From Acanthosepion pharaonis (taxonomy: Eukaryota; Mollusca; Cephalopoda; Sepiida; Sepiidae): DNA of 64,000 nucleotides. The stretch covers positions 1,268,501-1,332,500 of the forward strand of contig CAHIKZ030005201.1 of the NCBI GenBank assembly GCA_903632075.3, in the 5' to 3' direction. The translations under genes were made by a program, and so were the position numbers. The notes below the pieces were generated by a model. That model made no database searches, was not told the DNA's origin, and saw only the letters and a program-made list of their open reading frames with translations. This document shows, in pieces, positions 12,810 to 24,227 of the stretch (positions within the stretch are counted from its first letter, which is position 1; the number at the start of each line of letters is the position of its first letter).

Positions 12810-12836
12810 GAAAATATTGAGATAGATAGATATTTG
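11776..12836. repeat. (GATA)n array with a repeated unique spacer
   Basis: Long GATA runs are interrupted by a nearly invariant non-GATA spacer containing GGACACTCTTAGGCAGACGT and, usually, a TTAGATAGATAATTAATA segment. The spacer begins near 11969, 12086, 12260, 12359, 12472, 12593 and 12700. The five intervals from 12086 onward run from about 99 to 174 bp. The repeating unit is therefore spacer plus a GATA run of variable length, a higher-order repeat rather than a plain microsatellite. A 150-residue minus-strand Ser-Ile-Tyr-Leu frame is an artefact. Confidence 0.95.
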
Positions 12837-14705
12837 ATTATTATCCTGTGTAATTGGTAGATTTAAATAGACTAAACACAATTTGAAGCATTAGAAGGAG
12901 GAGGTAGTTGTAATTCTTGTCGGTTATTTGATCCCTTCCTTCATTCTCGGCTCCTTTTTAGTCGAACCTCTTCAGATCTCATTCTACTGGCTCAATCTAA
13001 AACGCCATTGCATCGCCGAATGCTTCCGAGAATGTCTTTGCCCAATCAAAATGTCCAATCGTGTTACGGTTTAGTGCATCGTTTGTATCTGACTACACGG
13101 CGGAATCTTCATCCTCAAAGAAAGTCGTAAAGAACTAACTTTAAGCGAAGTCGTTGCTACTTGGAATTGTCGTCCATTGAAAATTCGATGAAATTGCCGT
13201 CAACAATCCATTGGAAGGCTGATTACCATCCAATTATTGAATACTTGCAAAGTTTTTCCAAAGGCATCAATCAGGATTTTGATAGTAGAGCGATCAAGAA
13301 GAATGAAGTGTTCATCTCTGACCTTTATATACTGAATCTATTTGCTTATTGCAATATGCCAATTTCCCTGACTCTCTGACTCTTGTGGCTTTGTGACATC
13401 GATTTCCTCTTAGGAATCAGTGGCCGATTTTCGTTTGCCTTTCCTAAATTCATCGACAAAGCAAAGCACTGACCGTAAACAAATGTCACCGCAAGCCAGA
13501 AAAGATTGCGGATTTAATCAGACGTATCTACTAAGATTATTTTAGTCTGGTACAAGGTCACAAAAGTGGAGCGCCCAGTGATCCTCTAAATACACTAGTT
13601 TACCCACTGTATCAAAAAATGTTAGGCATGTATTGTACCTTTGGGAACAGATGTTAGCATGATTAAATTACTTCTTTTAAATTCCCACCCACCGTAAGGC
13701 GATTATTTTCCAAATAATCTTCTCTCTAGCACGATTACTTAGCGGAACGTTTATTTGAATCGGCATGCTTATTTTATAAGTTGAAAATTCCCAACGATTC
13801 TTCCTAGTGACTATTCCAGACAGTAATTGTATTTGGTACAAAAAGCAGACTGTAACCGTGTCAAAAGCGTGATGGTGTTCAGTATTTTTTCTGAATAATA
13901 AACTAAACATTTTTCATTATTGAATATGATTTCTCAGTCACCGAAAAGAGTCTTTTATGTAGAAATAGGTAACTGCAGACATTTCTACAGGCACACAGAA
14001 TTGTCCACAACATAAGGACTGATAATTCAACCATTTATATAAAGCAAATACTTTTGATAATATAGAAAGGCGTTACGATAACTAGAAATCACTACGACTG
14101 TATTCGCAATTATTAAATACTAGCTTAAAAGCTGTACTCGAAGTTAGCTCCTCTGTGAAGGGCTAATTGGGTCTCTGGCATAAAAGTAAAGGGAACTCTG
14201 GTCCTGCTTAGAAAACAGCAATAAAAATACACTATGAAAAACAACTTTCACCAATGATAAGTGCATATAAAAAGAAAAATCGAGAAGTATAAGCAGTCAG
14301 TTATTTGCTGATACCCCCTGACGATTGGACAGAGTGATTTCCGCAGGTTCCGTCTACGAATCTCTGGAGTCGGGATTCTGAAGGTAACATCAATCAGCTG
14401 ACAAACTTTTCACTTGCATTAATTATATATATATATAGTAAAGTAATGAAGGGTTTTGATAATTCCAAAGATGTTGTGATCCAGAGAGCTCAACGTAAAA
14501 CCAGAGCAAATATTAAATAATTAAGAAAAAGACAAATTAAGTTTCCATGACTATAATTTATTTCCCTCGAAAATATATTTTCCTGGTTCATCAGGTCACA
14601 TCTCTACTTACAAAAGAATTAGGTTTCTTTTATTTTTAATACAATTTCTGAGGGATAGTTTTAGGCTGATATAAGGTGCAGAGGTGGTTGGAGGATTATG
14701 GAAAA
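12837..14705. other. No gene recognised
   Basis: Two short frames (13161-13379 plus, 13677-13910 minus) have no family I recognise, no plausible context and ordinary composition. A short (TA)n lies at 14425-14440. Otherwise I see nothing in it. Confidence 0.5.
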
Positions 14706-14709
14706 GTCC

Positions 14710-15450
14710 ATCTTTGCCGTGCTGATGTTGCTACATGCCTTACTTCTTGCCCATCTCACACTGCGAATTTTTTCTAAGCTCTATACTAAACATTAAATCT
14801 GTTACGAAAAAAGAACTAAACAAAATGAACACAAAACGATCAGCTTTAAAAAAGGAATCGTAACTGGAAAAACCGAATGAAAAAAGAATGTTAAGAACAA
14901 ATATTTTTTCACACTCAGCCAAGTTCTGCGGAATCAGAATCAACGTTGAGTTTAAGCAAGCAAATGAGCCAATTGAAGTGCCATGAAGATTTAAATTTTT
15001 CCCACTTGTGACGAATACAGCTATCGATTTTTTTTTGCATGCTAGCATGCTAGTTAACATTCGTGTCAGTCAGCTGTTTGCTCTCACGCTGGCCAATAGA
15101 ATTTTCCTGCCTATTCGTGGCAGGCAGATATTGGCTCTCACTCTAGCCAGTAGAAAATGGCCGCAAACTACATGAAAAAAATCGATTATTTCCACTATCG
15201 ATGGGAGTTGGGAAATGCAAAGTCGGTTTTGGCCTTGCCGCTAACTTGGAGCAAGTGCATGTAAATTTTGGTGCAAATCCGTCGAAAATATATTATGACA
15301 TGGACAAAGTCCGACAATTATTTAAGACATTTTTTTCATAAAAAGAACGTATAAACATAAAAAATCTCTTAAATAATTGTCGGACTTTGTCCATTTCATA
15401 ATGTATGACGTTTGTGTACATTTGAATACGCATTGAGCAGATATGAATGA
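14710..15450 (-). mobile_element. Helitron-like relic (shares sequence with 22533-23713)
   Basis: The minus strand of this stretch matches 22950-23640 of the plus-strand Helitron copy, including the 93-bp foldback, the segment ATTTTCGACGGATTTGCACC and the AGTTCTTTTTCG segment. A third copy of the 14715-14870 part is at 43378-43520. The terminal hairpin and CTAG end are missing here. Confidence 0.7.
15301..15393. mobile_element. 93-bp foldback MITE, copy 1
   Basis: Perfect 27-bp terminal inverted repeats begin TGGACAAAGTCCGACAATTA and end with the complement. They enclose about 39 bp of unique sequence. An equal-length copy lies at 23019-23111 at the corresponding place in the related Helitron relic, so the MITE probably inserted before the host repeat amplified. 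Confidence 0.9.
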
Positions 15451-15501
15451 ATTAGAGAAGCATATTTGAGGAAAAGATACATAGAAGAACGGGAAACAAG
15501 C

Positions 15502-15906
15502 TCAAGGTGTCAGATGTCGATTGACATTACAATTGAATATTTGAAGATTATAGTCAACGGGGAAGCAAGTAAGGGGAATGGAGTTCCACAGGCGGGAAGT
15601 GCGAGAGAAGAAGCTGTTTGTGTAGAAGAAACGGTTACATTTAACCATTTTGACAGTGAAAAGGTAGGACCGAGATGCCAGCCTGGTAGCACGTTTAAAT
15701 TCATGAAGTCCGGGAACCAGCGAGAGTTGCTCGTCGGAACAGTTGCCGTGAAAATATTTGTAGAAGAGACAGAGGGAGGCCATGGCACGTCTGTGGGATA
15801 GCGATTGTAGACTAGATGCCAGATCAGGACCTATCATTTTGCATATTCGTCTCTGGATTTTGTCGAGGACCTTGAGACGTACAGCGTAAAAAATTATCAC
15901 GATCAA
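15502..15906 (-). pseudogene. LINE C-terminal fragment with open frame (134 codons)
   Basis: The minus-strand frame contains LDKIQRRICKMIGPDLASS, SLSHRRAMASLCLFYKYFHG, HEFKRATRLASRS and RLWNSIPLTCFP before a stop. This LDKIQ-RR...LWN-(S)-(L/I)-P...FP...NVNRHL block is the tail of an RTE/jockey-like non-LTR polyprotein. It is unusually well preserved, with no stop or shift. It lacks RT and endonuclease domains and adjoins the Helitron-like relic, so it is most likely a recent 3' insertion or captured fragment, not a host gene. Confidence 0.8.
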
Positions 15907-15922
15907 AACAGACCGTATTGCA

Positions 15923-16006
15923 ATAAACTAAATATGTTAAGAGTTAAACTAAATAAGCTAAGAGTTAAAGTAAATAAGCTAATAGTTAAATTAAATAAGC
16001 TAAGAG
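15923..16006. repeat. 21-bp minisatellite
   Basis: About four units of GTTAAACTAAATAAGCTAAG-type sequence at 21-bp spacing (GTTAAA at 15943, 15964, 15985). Confidence 0.8.
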
Positions 16007-16865
16007 GACTCTGTTGTAATCCGAATAAATCTCTTTGAAATAGATGTATCATTTTCTGCAGTGTTTAATGCTCAGACATGAGATTACTGATGAGGTGTCA
16101 ATATTATTTGCCGCACATCCGATTTGCAGAAAAACAGGGTCATTGTTTATTAGCCTTGAGAATCTATTTACAACATAACAAATATTTACAACATAACAAC
16201 CTATTTTATTTTCAAGTGATGAATCGGAAGACCTGTACATGCGATTAAACTCTTCCACCGCCGACTAAAAAGGTGTAAAAAAATATAAAAGGATAATTTT
16301 CTGGCGACAAACTTTCTCGATTGATGTTGGTTCAATGGTGTCAATTTCATTACAGTTCGACCAAACAGTGGGACAATTTTACTGCAAAGGGTTTGTCACA
16401 AATCTTGCTTTTCTGCGATATGAACTATTTAAACAAGAAGCCAATTGGTTCCTGTAGGTTGCTAGAATGAAAAGTGAAGCGAACCTTGAAAAATGAGGAG
16501 GTGCCCGGAAATAATTGCTTCTTTTGAGCAAGGTCTTTCGAAATCTTCAAAGGCTTTGATCTCCTTAGACACAAGGCACGAATGGTGAACCACGGATAAA
16601 CAATGACGTCACACGATGTGGCTGATTTGAAACAGAAAATCGATAGAAATAATTAGCTAATGATTTTTCTGTTGAATAGTACTTTGCTCTCTTTTTAAAC
16701 TGAGTAAATGAAGACAAAAGGGGAGAGCATATCTACCTACTTTGAAAGTCAACTTTCGAAATCTTGAAAAATAATGACATTAAGAATCTATCTTGGCCAC
16801 GAAGCTGGGCCATGTTTGATCCATTCTTTTTATTAGAAATGTTAGAAACAATATTTGTCTAAATC

Positions 16866-16906
<41 letters not shown>

Positions 16907-17025
16907 CGTGAAAATATATAGGAAAGAACTCGTTAGGAAATAATCCAAAGTTCTTTAGTATTTTTGTTAGTATTTTTAAAAAACAGTGCTCAATACAAAA
17001 GTAGAGTAGTGCAAAAAAATCTGTC
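16007..17025. other. Mostly unrecognised; possible transposase HTH near 16495-16600
   Basis: A plus-strand frame reads CPEIIASFEQGLSKSSKAL, reminiscent of the first helix-turn-helix of Tc1/mariner transposases, then degenerates. Support is weak. A (TA)n(TG)n tract lies at 16865-16910. Confidence 0.3.
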
Positions 17026-17029
17026 CTCA

Positions 17030-18270
17030 TTTATAATGGGGACCAATGGATTAAAAGCAATGATGACCATTTTGACATCACTATGGGATCTTTAGACTCT
17101 GCAGAGTCTTCTGAACTTGTTGTACAATCTGATCGCGCACCATGAATTAGATATTAAGGACATCGGGCTGTACAGAGATGACGGGCTCATGGTAATGAGG
17201 AGTTCCACTAATTTTAAAATAGAGAAAATTAGAAAGATTTTATATAGTGAATTTAGAAAACACAATTTAAAAACAACAGTCTGTACAAAATTAAAAAGGG
17301 TAAACTTCCTCGATGTAACTGGATTTAATAAACAACGCATACCTACCTTGTAGAAAACCTAACACTAACCCCTTGTATGTACACCTTAAGTCAAACCACC
17401 CTCCATCCATAATTAAGCATATACCCTCATCAATAGAGAAAAGAATCAGCATTAACTTTGCTAATAAAGGAATATTCCAACAACAAAGTAATTTTTATAA
17501 CGCAGCCCTAAAAAATAGCGGATACAAAAATGCTAATATCAATTATAGAAACAATTGTATTAACCAGAAGAAGAACAGGAAAAGAAAAATCATTTGGTAT
17601 ACCCCTCCGTTCAACCAAATGGTTAGTATTAAGCTAGGACAGAAATTCCTAGCTTTAATTGAAAAACACTTTCCTACAAATAACAGACTTAGTAAAAACA
17701 CCCTAAAATTAAGTTACAGTTGCACTGAAAATCTAGAAAGTATAATAAAAAAAAACATAATAATAAAATCCTGAATAACCCCCCATGCCAGAATAGTATT
17801 AATAAAAACCCTAAACTTAAATTAGACAAAAATAGTGAAAAATTATGTGATTGTAGAAACCCAGAAGACTGCCCATTGGAAAATAAATGCTGCGTTAAAT
17901 CTGTGGTATACCAATGTACTATCTCATCCATTGAGAGTCCTAATACTAATATGATATACATTGGGTCTACGAAGAATGAATTTAAGACCAGGTGGAGACA
18001 ACATAAAAGCTCCTTCAACAATATTAATAAAAGACACCAGACATCTCTGTCTAAATATTTTTGGCATTTGAAGGAAATTAATAAAACACCAAAAGTAAAA
18101 TGGAAAATTATAAACAAAACTAGAATTGTAATACTTGGGATGACCCATGCCCTTTATGCCTACATGAAAAACTACACATTATCAAGTTTCTAAATAATGA
18201 AAATTTATTAAACAATAGACAGGAGTTAACGGATTTTTTGCCGACATCATCAAATTTTCGCATTGAATAA
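17030..18270 (+). mobile_element. Penelope-like retroelement (RT plus GIY-YIG), degenerate
   Basis: Plus-strand blocks in order: DITMGSLDSAE near 17070 and GLYRDDGLMVM near 17170, the PLE form of the RT catalytic box; a thumb block HPPSIIKHIPSSIEKR (17397-17445); IIWYTPPFNQ and LKLSYSC of the linker; a Cys-rich CDCRNPEDCPLENKCC (17850-17890); then a GIY-YIG domain with VVYQC and MIYIGSTKNEFKTRW. The C-terminal block PCPLCLHEKLHIIKF ends at a stop at 18270. This is the RT-linker-endonuclease order of GIY-YIG Penelope elements. Frame changes near 17345, 17777 and 18120 and the missing RT N-terminus make it inactive. Confidence 0.93.
17876..18193 (+). pseudogene. GIY-YIG endonuclease domain of the Penelope-like element
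   Basis: This frame holds the PLE nuclease. VVYQC followed about 15 residues later by YIG corresponds to the paired GIY...YIG strands. KTRWRQH provides the conserved Arg and His, and the helical stretch with SLSKYFWHLKE follows. The family nicks DNA for target-primed reverse transcription. The frame shifts just before the final zinc-like PCPLC block. Confidence 0.88.
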
Positions 18271-18805
18271 TTAGCATAGAAAACAATTAAATAATAAATA
18301 CAAATTTTAAACTCCATAGTCTAAATAAAAAGTTTAAAAGCCCTACCCAATAATAATAATAATAATAAAAACCATTTATGAAGTCGTCAAAAAAAACAAA
18401 ACAAAAAAAAAACAAATGTTACCTAATTATGACAGTTATTTATATACACAAAACCCTTTCAGGAAAGAAAATGAAATAAAAAAAATAAATAAATTTCCAT
18501 AGAGACTTAACCAGACTAGACGATATCATCTACTGCTTTAAATTTAGACACCCCAACTTCACTTTCTTTTTAAATAATTGCTCTAGCCGTTGCCATAGTA
18601 ATTTAAATTTTAATAATGAATATGCTTATAAAAACGCGTAAATTTCAAGAATTAGTTATTCCAAAAAAAATTCGCTTGAAGATGGAACAGAGCTTGGTAC
18701 TTTAATTCAATTTAATTCAAATAATTATATTGAAGTTTTCGGCTCTTGTTTTGAAACATGAGAACTTTTTATGTAGCGATGGAATCATATTTTTAAATAA
18801 ATAAA

Positions 18806-18858
<53 letters not shown>

Positions 18859-19074
18859 CCGGTATGACTCCATGCAAGGCATTAAAGCCACTAAAAACAC
18901 AGGGGGTTACAAAGGTGAAAAAAGAATTAGGAACAGGAACATTAATAATGAGCGGGAAGAGGATAGTAGATAGTGATTGACATTGCATTTAAACTTTTGC
19001 AGATTAAAGTTGGCTGGAAAGCATGGAAAAGGAAGGAATTCCACAGGCGAGAAGCGCGAGAAAATCAACAGTTA

Positions 19075-19112
<38 letters not shown>
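18271..19112. other. PLE 3' flank, LINE scrap and (TA)n tracts
   Basis: After the PLE stop come A-rich DNA with a short (AAT)n at 18351, then (TA)n at 18811-18856. A minus-strand scrap of the LWN/NVNRHL LINE tail lies at about 18955-19070 (compare 15500-15600), followed by (TA)n at 19078-19111. A CTTGAAGATGGAAC stretch near 18676 recalls the hairpin module discussed in the findings but is not convincing. Confidence 0.6.
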
Positions 19113-19115
<3 letters not shown>

Positions 19116-20875
19116 GAAGTAATAAAAATGCCGGATTCAAGATAAATTAATTCTTTAGATATTTTCTTTAAGTTTCGAAAATGAAGTTGAGTACATATAG
19201 GGTTTCGGAATAAATGAAGAGAATTTTCACTCCTTTAAAATGGAAAATAGAAACTTGCTGTACAGTGACACTCTTCATAGCCAAACTCTAAAGTGCACCT
19301 GATCAAACCCTGATGGAACGAGGGGGGGGCACGGGTTTTGTTTCCTACCGGAAAGGATATTTTGGAGTAATAAAATTAAATCTATTAATTCTTTATGCTC
19401 CTGAAAAAATATTTTGGTGGAGCTCTTTGGGGAGAAAGTGTGAGTTTGTAAACAGCGGCTATTACTGCTACTAATGCATTACTCTTCGATAAAACGAATT
19501 GAGTTCTCTCAGTTACTGGCGTGTTTATCTAAAAAATAATAAATACTCTTAAATTCACCTTCATCACTGCCTTAGTGGTAGATTCTCCGACTGATGCTAA
19601 TTCAGGAAAAGTGGTCAGTATCGGAGATATAGACGTTTAAAGATATAGATGGTGTGAACACATTAGCATTGACAGTCAGTTTTACGCTTCGAAGCGATCT
19701 TCACATTAAAGTCCTCTTCAGGATCCCCTTTCAAGGGTAAAATCTTCACACATTTCGCCTGAAAATCGCATTGAAGCTTAAAACTGATTCAAATTTTATT
19801 GAGGATCAATAATTTTTTTTGTTAAGGAATTAATTGTTGGATATCATGATTCAGGTTGTAGAAATATTGTCAAAGTTCTGAACACTCTCGGCTTTCGGAA
19901 GTCATTATCAAAGATATTTTATGTGGATTAATAAAAATTCGACAAGAAATTTTGTGTTTATTGGTAGTTTTCTAATATCGCATCAGTTTAATGTCTCATG
20001 CCAGATTTTCTTAAATATCTTGTCAGCACTCATCACCTTTTCGTTTTTTTTTTGTTTTTTTTTCTAAATTGTTTTTCTTTTAAATACAGTAAATATTTTT
20101 TCTTTATTTCAATGAAATTGTTCGGTTGTTTATTATTTAAGCTTAATGCTCTAAACATTTTAAATAGTTTTAGGATTTATATGTAGTATTCTGGTATTAT
20201 CTAATAGTATTTGTCTTTCTTGTCTTTTGTTGTTCTTCTAGTTTGTGATATGCAGTTAAAGGGAATTTTATTGGATAGATGAAATCTACGGGATAATGTG
20301 GTGAATATGTAATCAATGTGCGTTACAAGTCCATGGGATTTTTATTATTTTTAGAGAAACATTTTTATGACCATTGAGTAAATATATTTACACAAACGGA
20401 TAGTGTCATTATGGTTTCGCCTAACATCTTCACACAATCAGAATTTTATATATCATTTTAGAAAACTTTAGATTATAATAACTAAAAATACAAATGAATT
20501 TAAAAACCTTGGATTGAAATGCAAACTTTGAAAAAGATTCAGTCTTTAACTTTCTATTTGAACTTCGCGTCAGTAATAAAATGCCTTTCCGGGTTCTACT
20601 GAATACGAATTGATTCGGAGAATAATCCGCTGATAAAACCCAACAGACTCAGGACACAGAGTTCTTAATATAGCGAATCTTCAAATAGATACAAAATGGC
20701 CATCATAAACACTTTAGACACGTTTAATATCCTCCATCCATTATATTCTATAAAAATATGCTAATATAAAACAAATATTAGCAATGACTTTCTTTACCAC
20801 GTCATAGACAAACAAATCAAAATAACTTTAGAAAAAAAGACATTAAGAATAATTCAAAAAATAAAAATATAATAG
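19113..20875. other. AT-rich DNA, nothing recognised
   Basis: No long frame, domain or tandem array. There is a G8 run at 19321 and T-rich runs near 20045. Confidence 0.5.
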
Positions 20876-20879
20876 AAAA

Positions 20880-21190
20880 TCTCAAGGACACATGACACAG
20901 TGGTTAAAGGCGTTGGTTAGATCCAGTGACAGGATCCAAAAGAGTGGGAGTTCAATACCTGGTTAAGACAGTGGAGAACATTCAGAGTGAAAATTAGCAG
21001 GAGATAACTGATAACTGACATCCATCAAACATGGCACGTGAAACTAGAACAGTCTACCCCAGTGATCGAAATAAAGGGTTCAGTTCGAAATTCCAACCAC
21101 CTGAAGAAGGCCGGAGCGTACAACGGCCGAAACATTGTGATAAATATGGCGGCAAAGACGAGGACAATAGTCCGAATAATGTAAATAATG
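20880..21190 (+). mobile_element. SINE family B with 3' hairpin module
   Basis: The tRNA-like head (CACAGTGGTTAAAGGCGTTGG, degenerate B box GTTCAATACC) is followed by a body containing AGGAGATAACTGATAACTGA and, near the 3' end, the hairpin module CCTGAAGAAGGCCGG...CGGCCGAAAC. Matching copies lie at 28675-29010 (minus) and, 3' part only, at 29008-29155 (plus). The 76-codon frame at 21031 is SINE sequence. Confidence 0.85.
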
Positions 21191-22075
21191 TACATAATAC
21201 CTCAGAAAAAAATCTATTAAACTATATTAGAGAAATTATACTAGACACAAGATTAAATTAAAAAACATATTTGAAACTTGATTACACAATTCGTAAAATA
21301 TGCTTTTACCTATGAACTGGGTGGGGATCGTTAGTAAAGTTTTTTAACGGTGGCGGGGGAAGTCAAGTGTTTCAGTATCAGTCCTTCCCTGGTAGACCCA
21401 ATCAGGGCTGATTAGACTCCTAATCTAACGTCGCACAACTGAATACCACTTTATCCACCTCCGTGTCCACTTTGGTGGCTTGATTGGTAGTACCAAAATT
21501 TTTGTATGTCACCTCCGCCAACAATTGGCCTTCAGACATTGGTCAACCAAACTGTATTTAATTCTAGTTAAACTGTCAATTTTTATTTCGCATTTTTTTT
21601 CTCCATATAATCTGATGAAAGCGCCGAAAAGTTGCATTTTGTATATCTTTGTCTGTGTGACACCTGTCGACAAAAACAAATAAATTAAACTTTAATAAAC
21701 TATAAAAACTTGAAAACCTGTAACATGATCATTACCGAAAATACAATAAAAGAATCAAAACTTCAACAAAGCAATATTGTTACTGAATTCCCATATCACT
21801 TCAAGAATGGCTTTCTAATAATAATAAAAAATTCAAGCAACTCATACATCGGTTACAAAACTATTACATTATATCTTAGATTAACTTGACATCTGGTCGA
21901 TTTATAGCTGGCCACTCTTATTCGAGAATACCTGTTTACTAGGGCGCTTGCTCAGGCACATTTGTGTTTGTTCACCACCCACAGAGTTTATACTGAAACT
22001 ATGCTGAGTAGATCTGAGTTATAGATTCTAGGCAAGAGCGTGTCATCGAGCGTGATCAAGACCAGCATGCTAAAA
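21191..22075. other. Unassigned; dispersed repeat pieces
   Basis: A CTGATGAAAGCGCCGAAAAG motif at 21611-21631 resembles the hairpin module. The segment at about 21935-22010 (GCTTGCTCAGGCACATTT) recurs at 61430-61500. No coding region is evident. Confidence 0.5.
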
Positions 22076-22077
22076 CT

Positions 22078-22335
22078 CTAAGTCACGATGACTTGTGACT
22101 TTATGTTAGGTATCGTATACCCAATGTCAATATCAACCCATGGTATGGTTTTCAGGCACTTTCCAAAGGGGTGCAGCACGCTGGGATCGCACCCGCCTCC
22201 GGACCGATAACACCAGGAAGTCTTCTTCGTAACAAACCAACCGTGGTGAGATTTGAACCCGGGTTTCATGGCCAGAAAGCGAACGTTGGAAGCACTCGAT
22301 CACGCGACCATATGTACCATCTAGTCGGTAATATT
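22078..22335 (-). mobile_element. tRNA-derived SINE (family C)
   Basis: On the minus strand an A-box-like TGGTCGCGTGATCGAGTG and a good B box GGGTTCAAATCTCACC lie about 40 bp apart. The body includes GGAAAGTGCCTGAAAACCA, shared with 23765-24170. Family C differs from A and B in the body. Confidence 0.8.
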
Positions 22336-22774
22336 CCATTAAATCGCATATCATTAACATAATATTATACAGCAAGAAATACTTATAGATAATGTAAAAA
22401 TTCAATACCGTATAAAAATATGATTTCCAATTGTTAGAAGCCTTAACAATAAAAAAAATAAGCAACACAGCGTTCATAAAATTTCATATAACTGAAGAAA
22501 ATATTAATCAAAACATCAAATAAATGCGTGTATCTATATCTATAAAAGGCAGGATGTGTGTGTGTGTGTGTGTAACGAATGCACGGCCGCAATCTTCGAA
22601 GGATTTGCATCAAAATTTACATACACATGCTTCAAGTTATCAGAAAGGCCAAGACCGATTTTGCATTTTTCGATAGTGGAAATAATCGATTTTTCCCAAG
22701 TTTTCCCATCGATAGTGGCTGATGAATAATCGATTTTCGGCCAGCGTGAGAGCCAACAGCTGACTGACGAGCAA

Positions 22775-22940
22775 CTCGCTGGTTCCCGGACTCCATGAAT
22801 TTAAAACCAGGCTGGCATCACCTTTTCACTGTCAAAATGGTTAAAAATAACCGTTTTAATTCAAAAGTGGAACTCCATAGCTTCCCCGTTGACTGCAAAT
22901 ATTCAATTGTAATGTCAATCGACATCTGACACCTTGAGCT
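22775..22940 (+). pseudogene. LINE tail scrap inside the Helitron
   Basis: This matches the opposite strand of 15510-15740: GAGCAACTCGCTGGTTCCCG through CAATCGACATCTGACACC. It is a decayed copy of the HEFKRATR...NVNRHL LINE tail carried within the composite repeat. Confidence 0.75.
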
Positions 22941-23018
22941 TGTTTTTTTTAATCAAATATGCTTCTCTAATTCATTCATATCTGCTCAATGCGTATTCAA
23001 ATGCTGCTAGTATCATTT

Positions 23019-23111
23019 TGGACAAAGTCCGAAATTATTTAAGAGATTTTTTATGTTTATACGTTCTTTTTATGAAAAAAAATGTCTTAAATAATTGTCG
23101 GACTTTGTCCA
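23019..23111. mobile_element. 93-bp foldback MITE, copy 2
   Basis: The same terminal inverted repeats and length as 15301-15393, with a small mismatch in the left arm. It lies directly after an internal Helitron-like CTAGT end. Confidence 0.88.
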
Positions 23112-23744
23112 TACATACATATTTTCGACGGATTTGCACCAAAAATTTACATACATCCAAGTTAGCGGCAAGGCCAAAACCGACTTTGCATTTCCCAACC
23201 CCCATCGATTTCGATTTTTTTCATGTAGTTTGCGGAGGACAGAGGAGAGCTAATATCTGTCAGAATAGGCAGGAAAATTCTAAATCCAGCGTGAGAGCAA
23301 ACAGCTGACTGACACCATGCTAACATGCCAAAAGAAAAAATCGATAGCTGCATTCGTCACAAGGGTTCTTCCAATTGGCTCATTTTAAACTCAACGTCTG
23401 ATTCCGCAGAACTGGGTGTGAAAAGTATTTGTGGTTAACATTCTTTTTTCATTCAGTTTTTCCAGTTACGAGTCCTTTTTAAAGCTGATCGTTTTGTGTT
23501 CATTTTGTTTAGTTCTTTTTCGTAAGAGATTTAATGTTTAGTATAAAGCTTCGAAAAAATTCGCAGTGTGAGAAATTAGCAACATCAGCATCAAAGGGCA
23601 CTCCCTTTAAAGGCAAGGAAGGGCAAAATATTTTAAGTCAAGTGATAGCGATTGCTGTATGAGTCGTACGATTTTTTTAATCAAGCAGGGGCAACGCCGG
23701 GCCATGCTGCTAGTATCATTTTAAAACGTTTACGATTGCATACA

Positions 23745-24170
23745 TACATACATACATACATACATGCATTTATACATAATGGCTACTCGTTTCCGAGGAC
23801 ACGCCTCTATCAGGATGGCTAGTAAATCCCTGTTACAGAGACCCGCTCAAGACATGGGGTTCTTCCGTATTTTATACTGTACTGAGCGAACCATAGTTAC
23901 AGTTTCTGGGGGAGCGCGTGTACGTTCGCGTTCGAACCACAAGACCCAGGTTCGAATCTTATCATCGTTGATTTGTCAGAGAGGTGACTTTATGATTATA
24001 TCGGCCTCGGGTGTGGACAACAGTGTGTGACATATTTGGAAAGTGTCTGATAACCAGACCACGGTTTAACCAAGGCCTTGTGTGTTAAACTGACTCGACG
24101 GAAGCGTTTGAAAATCGTCGATAATTGTGCTAGCACGAAGTCACCTTCACCGTGGGTTTGAGCCTATACT
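23745..24170 (+). mobile_element. SINE family C copy preceded by (CATA)n
   Basis: After a (CATA)n tract (23739-23764), the sequence carries B-box-like CCAGGTTCGAATCTTA near 23946 and the body GGAAAGTGTCTGATAACCAG shared with the family C copy at 22078. The copy ends at the (TA)n tract near 24178. The 88-codon frame through it is incidental. Confidence 0.7.
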
Positions 24171-24177
24171 TGTTGGT

Positions 24178-24227
24178 CATATATATATATATATATAGAT
24201 AACTAGACTCGTTTCGAAAAAGTCTAG

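Larger units (their letters stand above)
22533..23713 (+). mobile_element. Non-autonomous Helitron, composite
   Basis: The start TCTATATCTATAAAAGGCAG and the end GCTGCTAG followed by T fit the TC...CTRR ends of Helitrons. The degenerate GCAACGCCGGGCC preceding the end is the relic of the terminal hairpin seen intact at 36485-36500. Internally it contains a LINE tail scrap (22775-22940), a second CTGCTAGT at 23004-23011 and a MITE. The subterminal segment (GATTTGCACCAAAATTTACA type) occurs at 22605 and again at 23131. The element thus looks like two Helitron units joined in tandem. No helicase/Rep gene. Confidence 0.7.

Noticed and set aside
17689..18117. 142-codon hydrophobic minus-strand frame that looks like a membrane protein
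   Set aside because: It is antisense to the Penelope-like endonuclease region; the hydrophobicity reflects A-rich sense codons.
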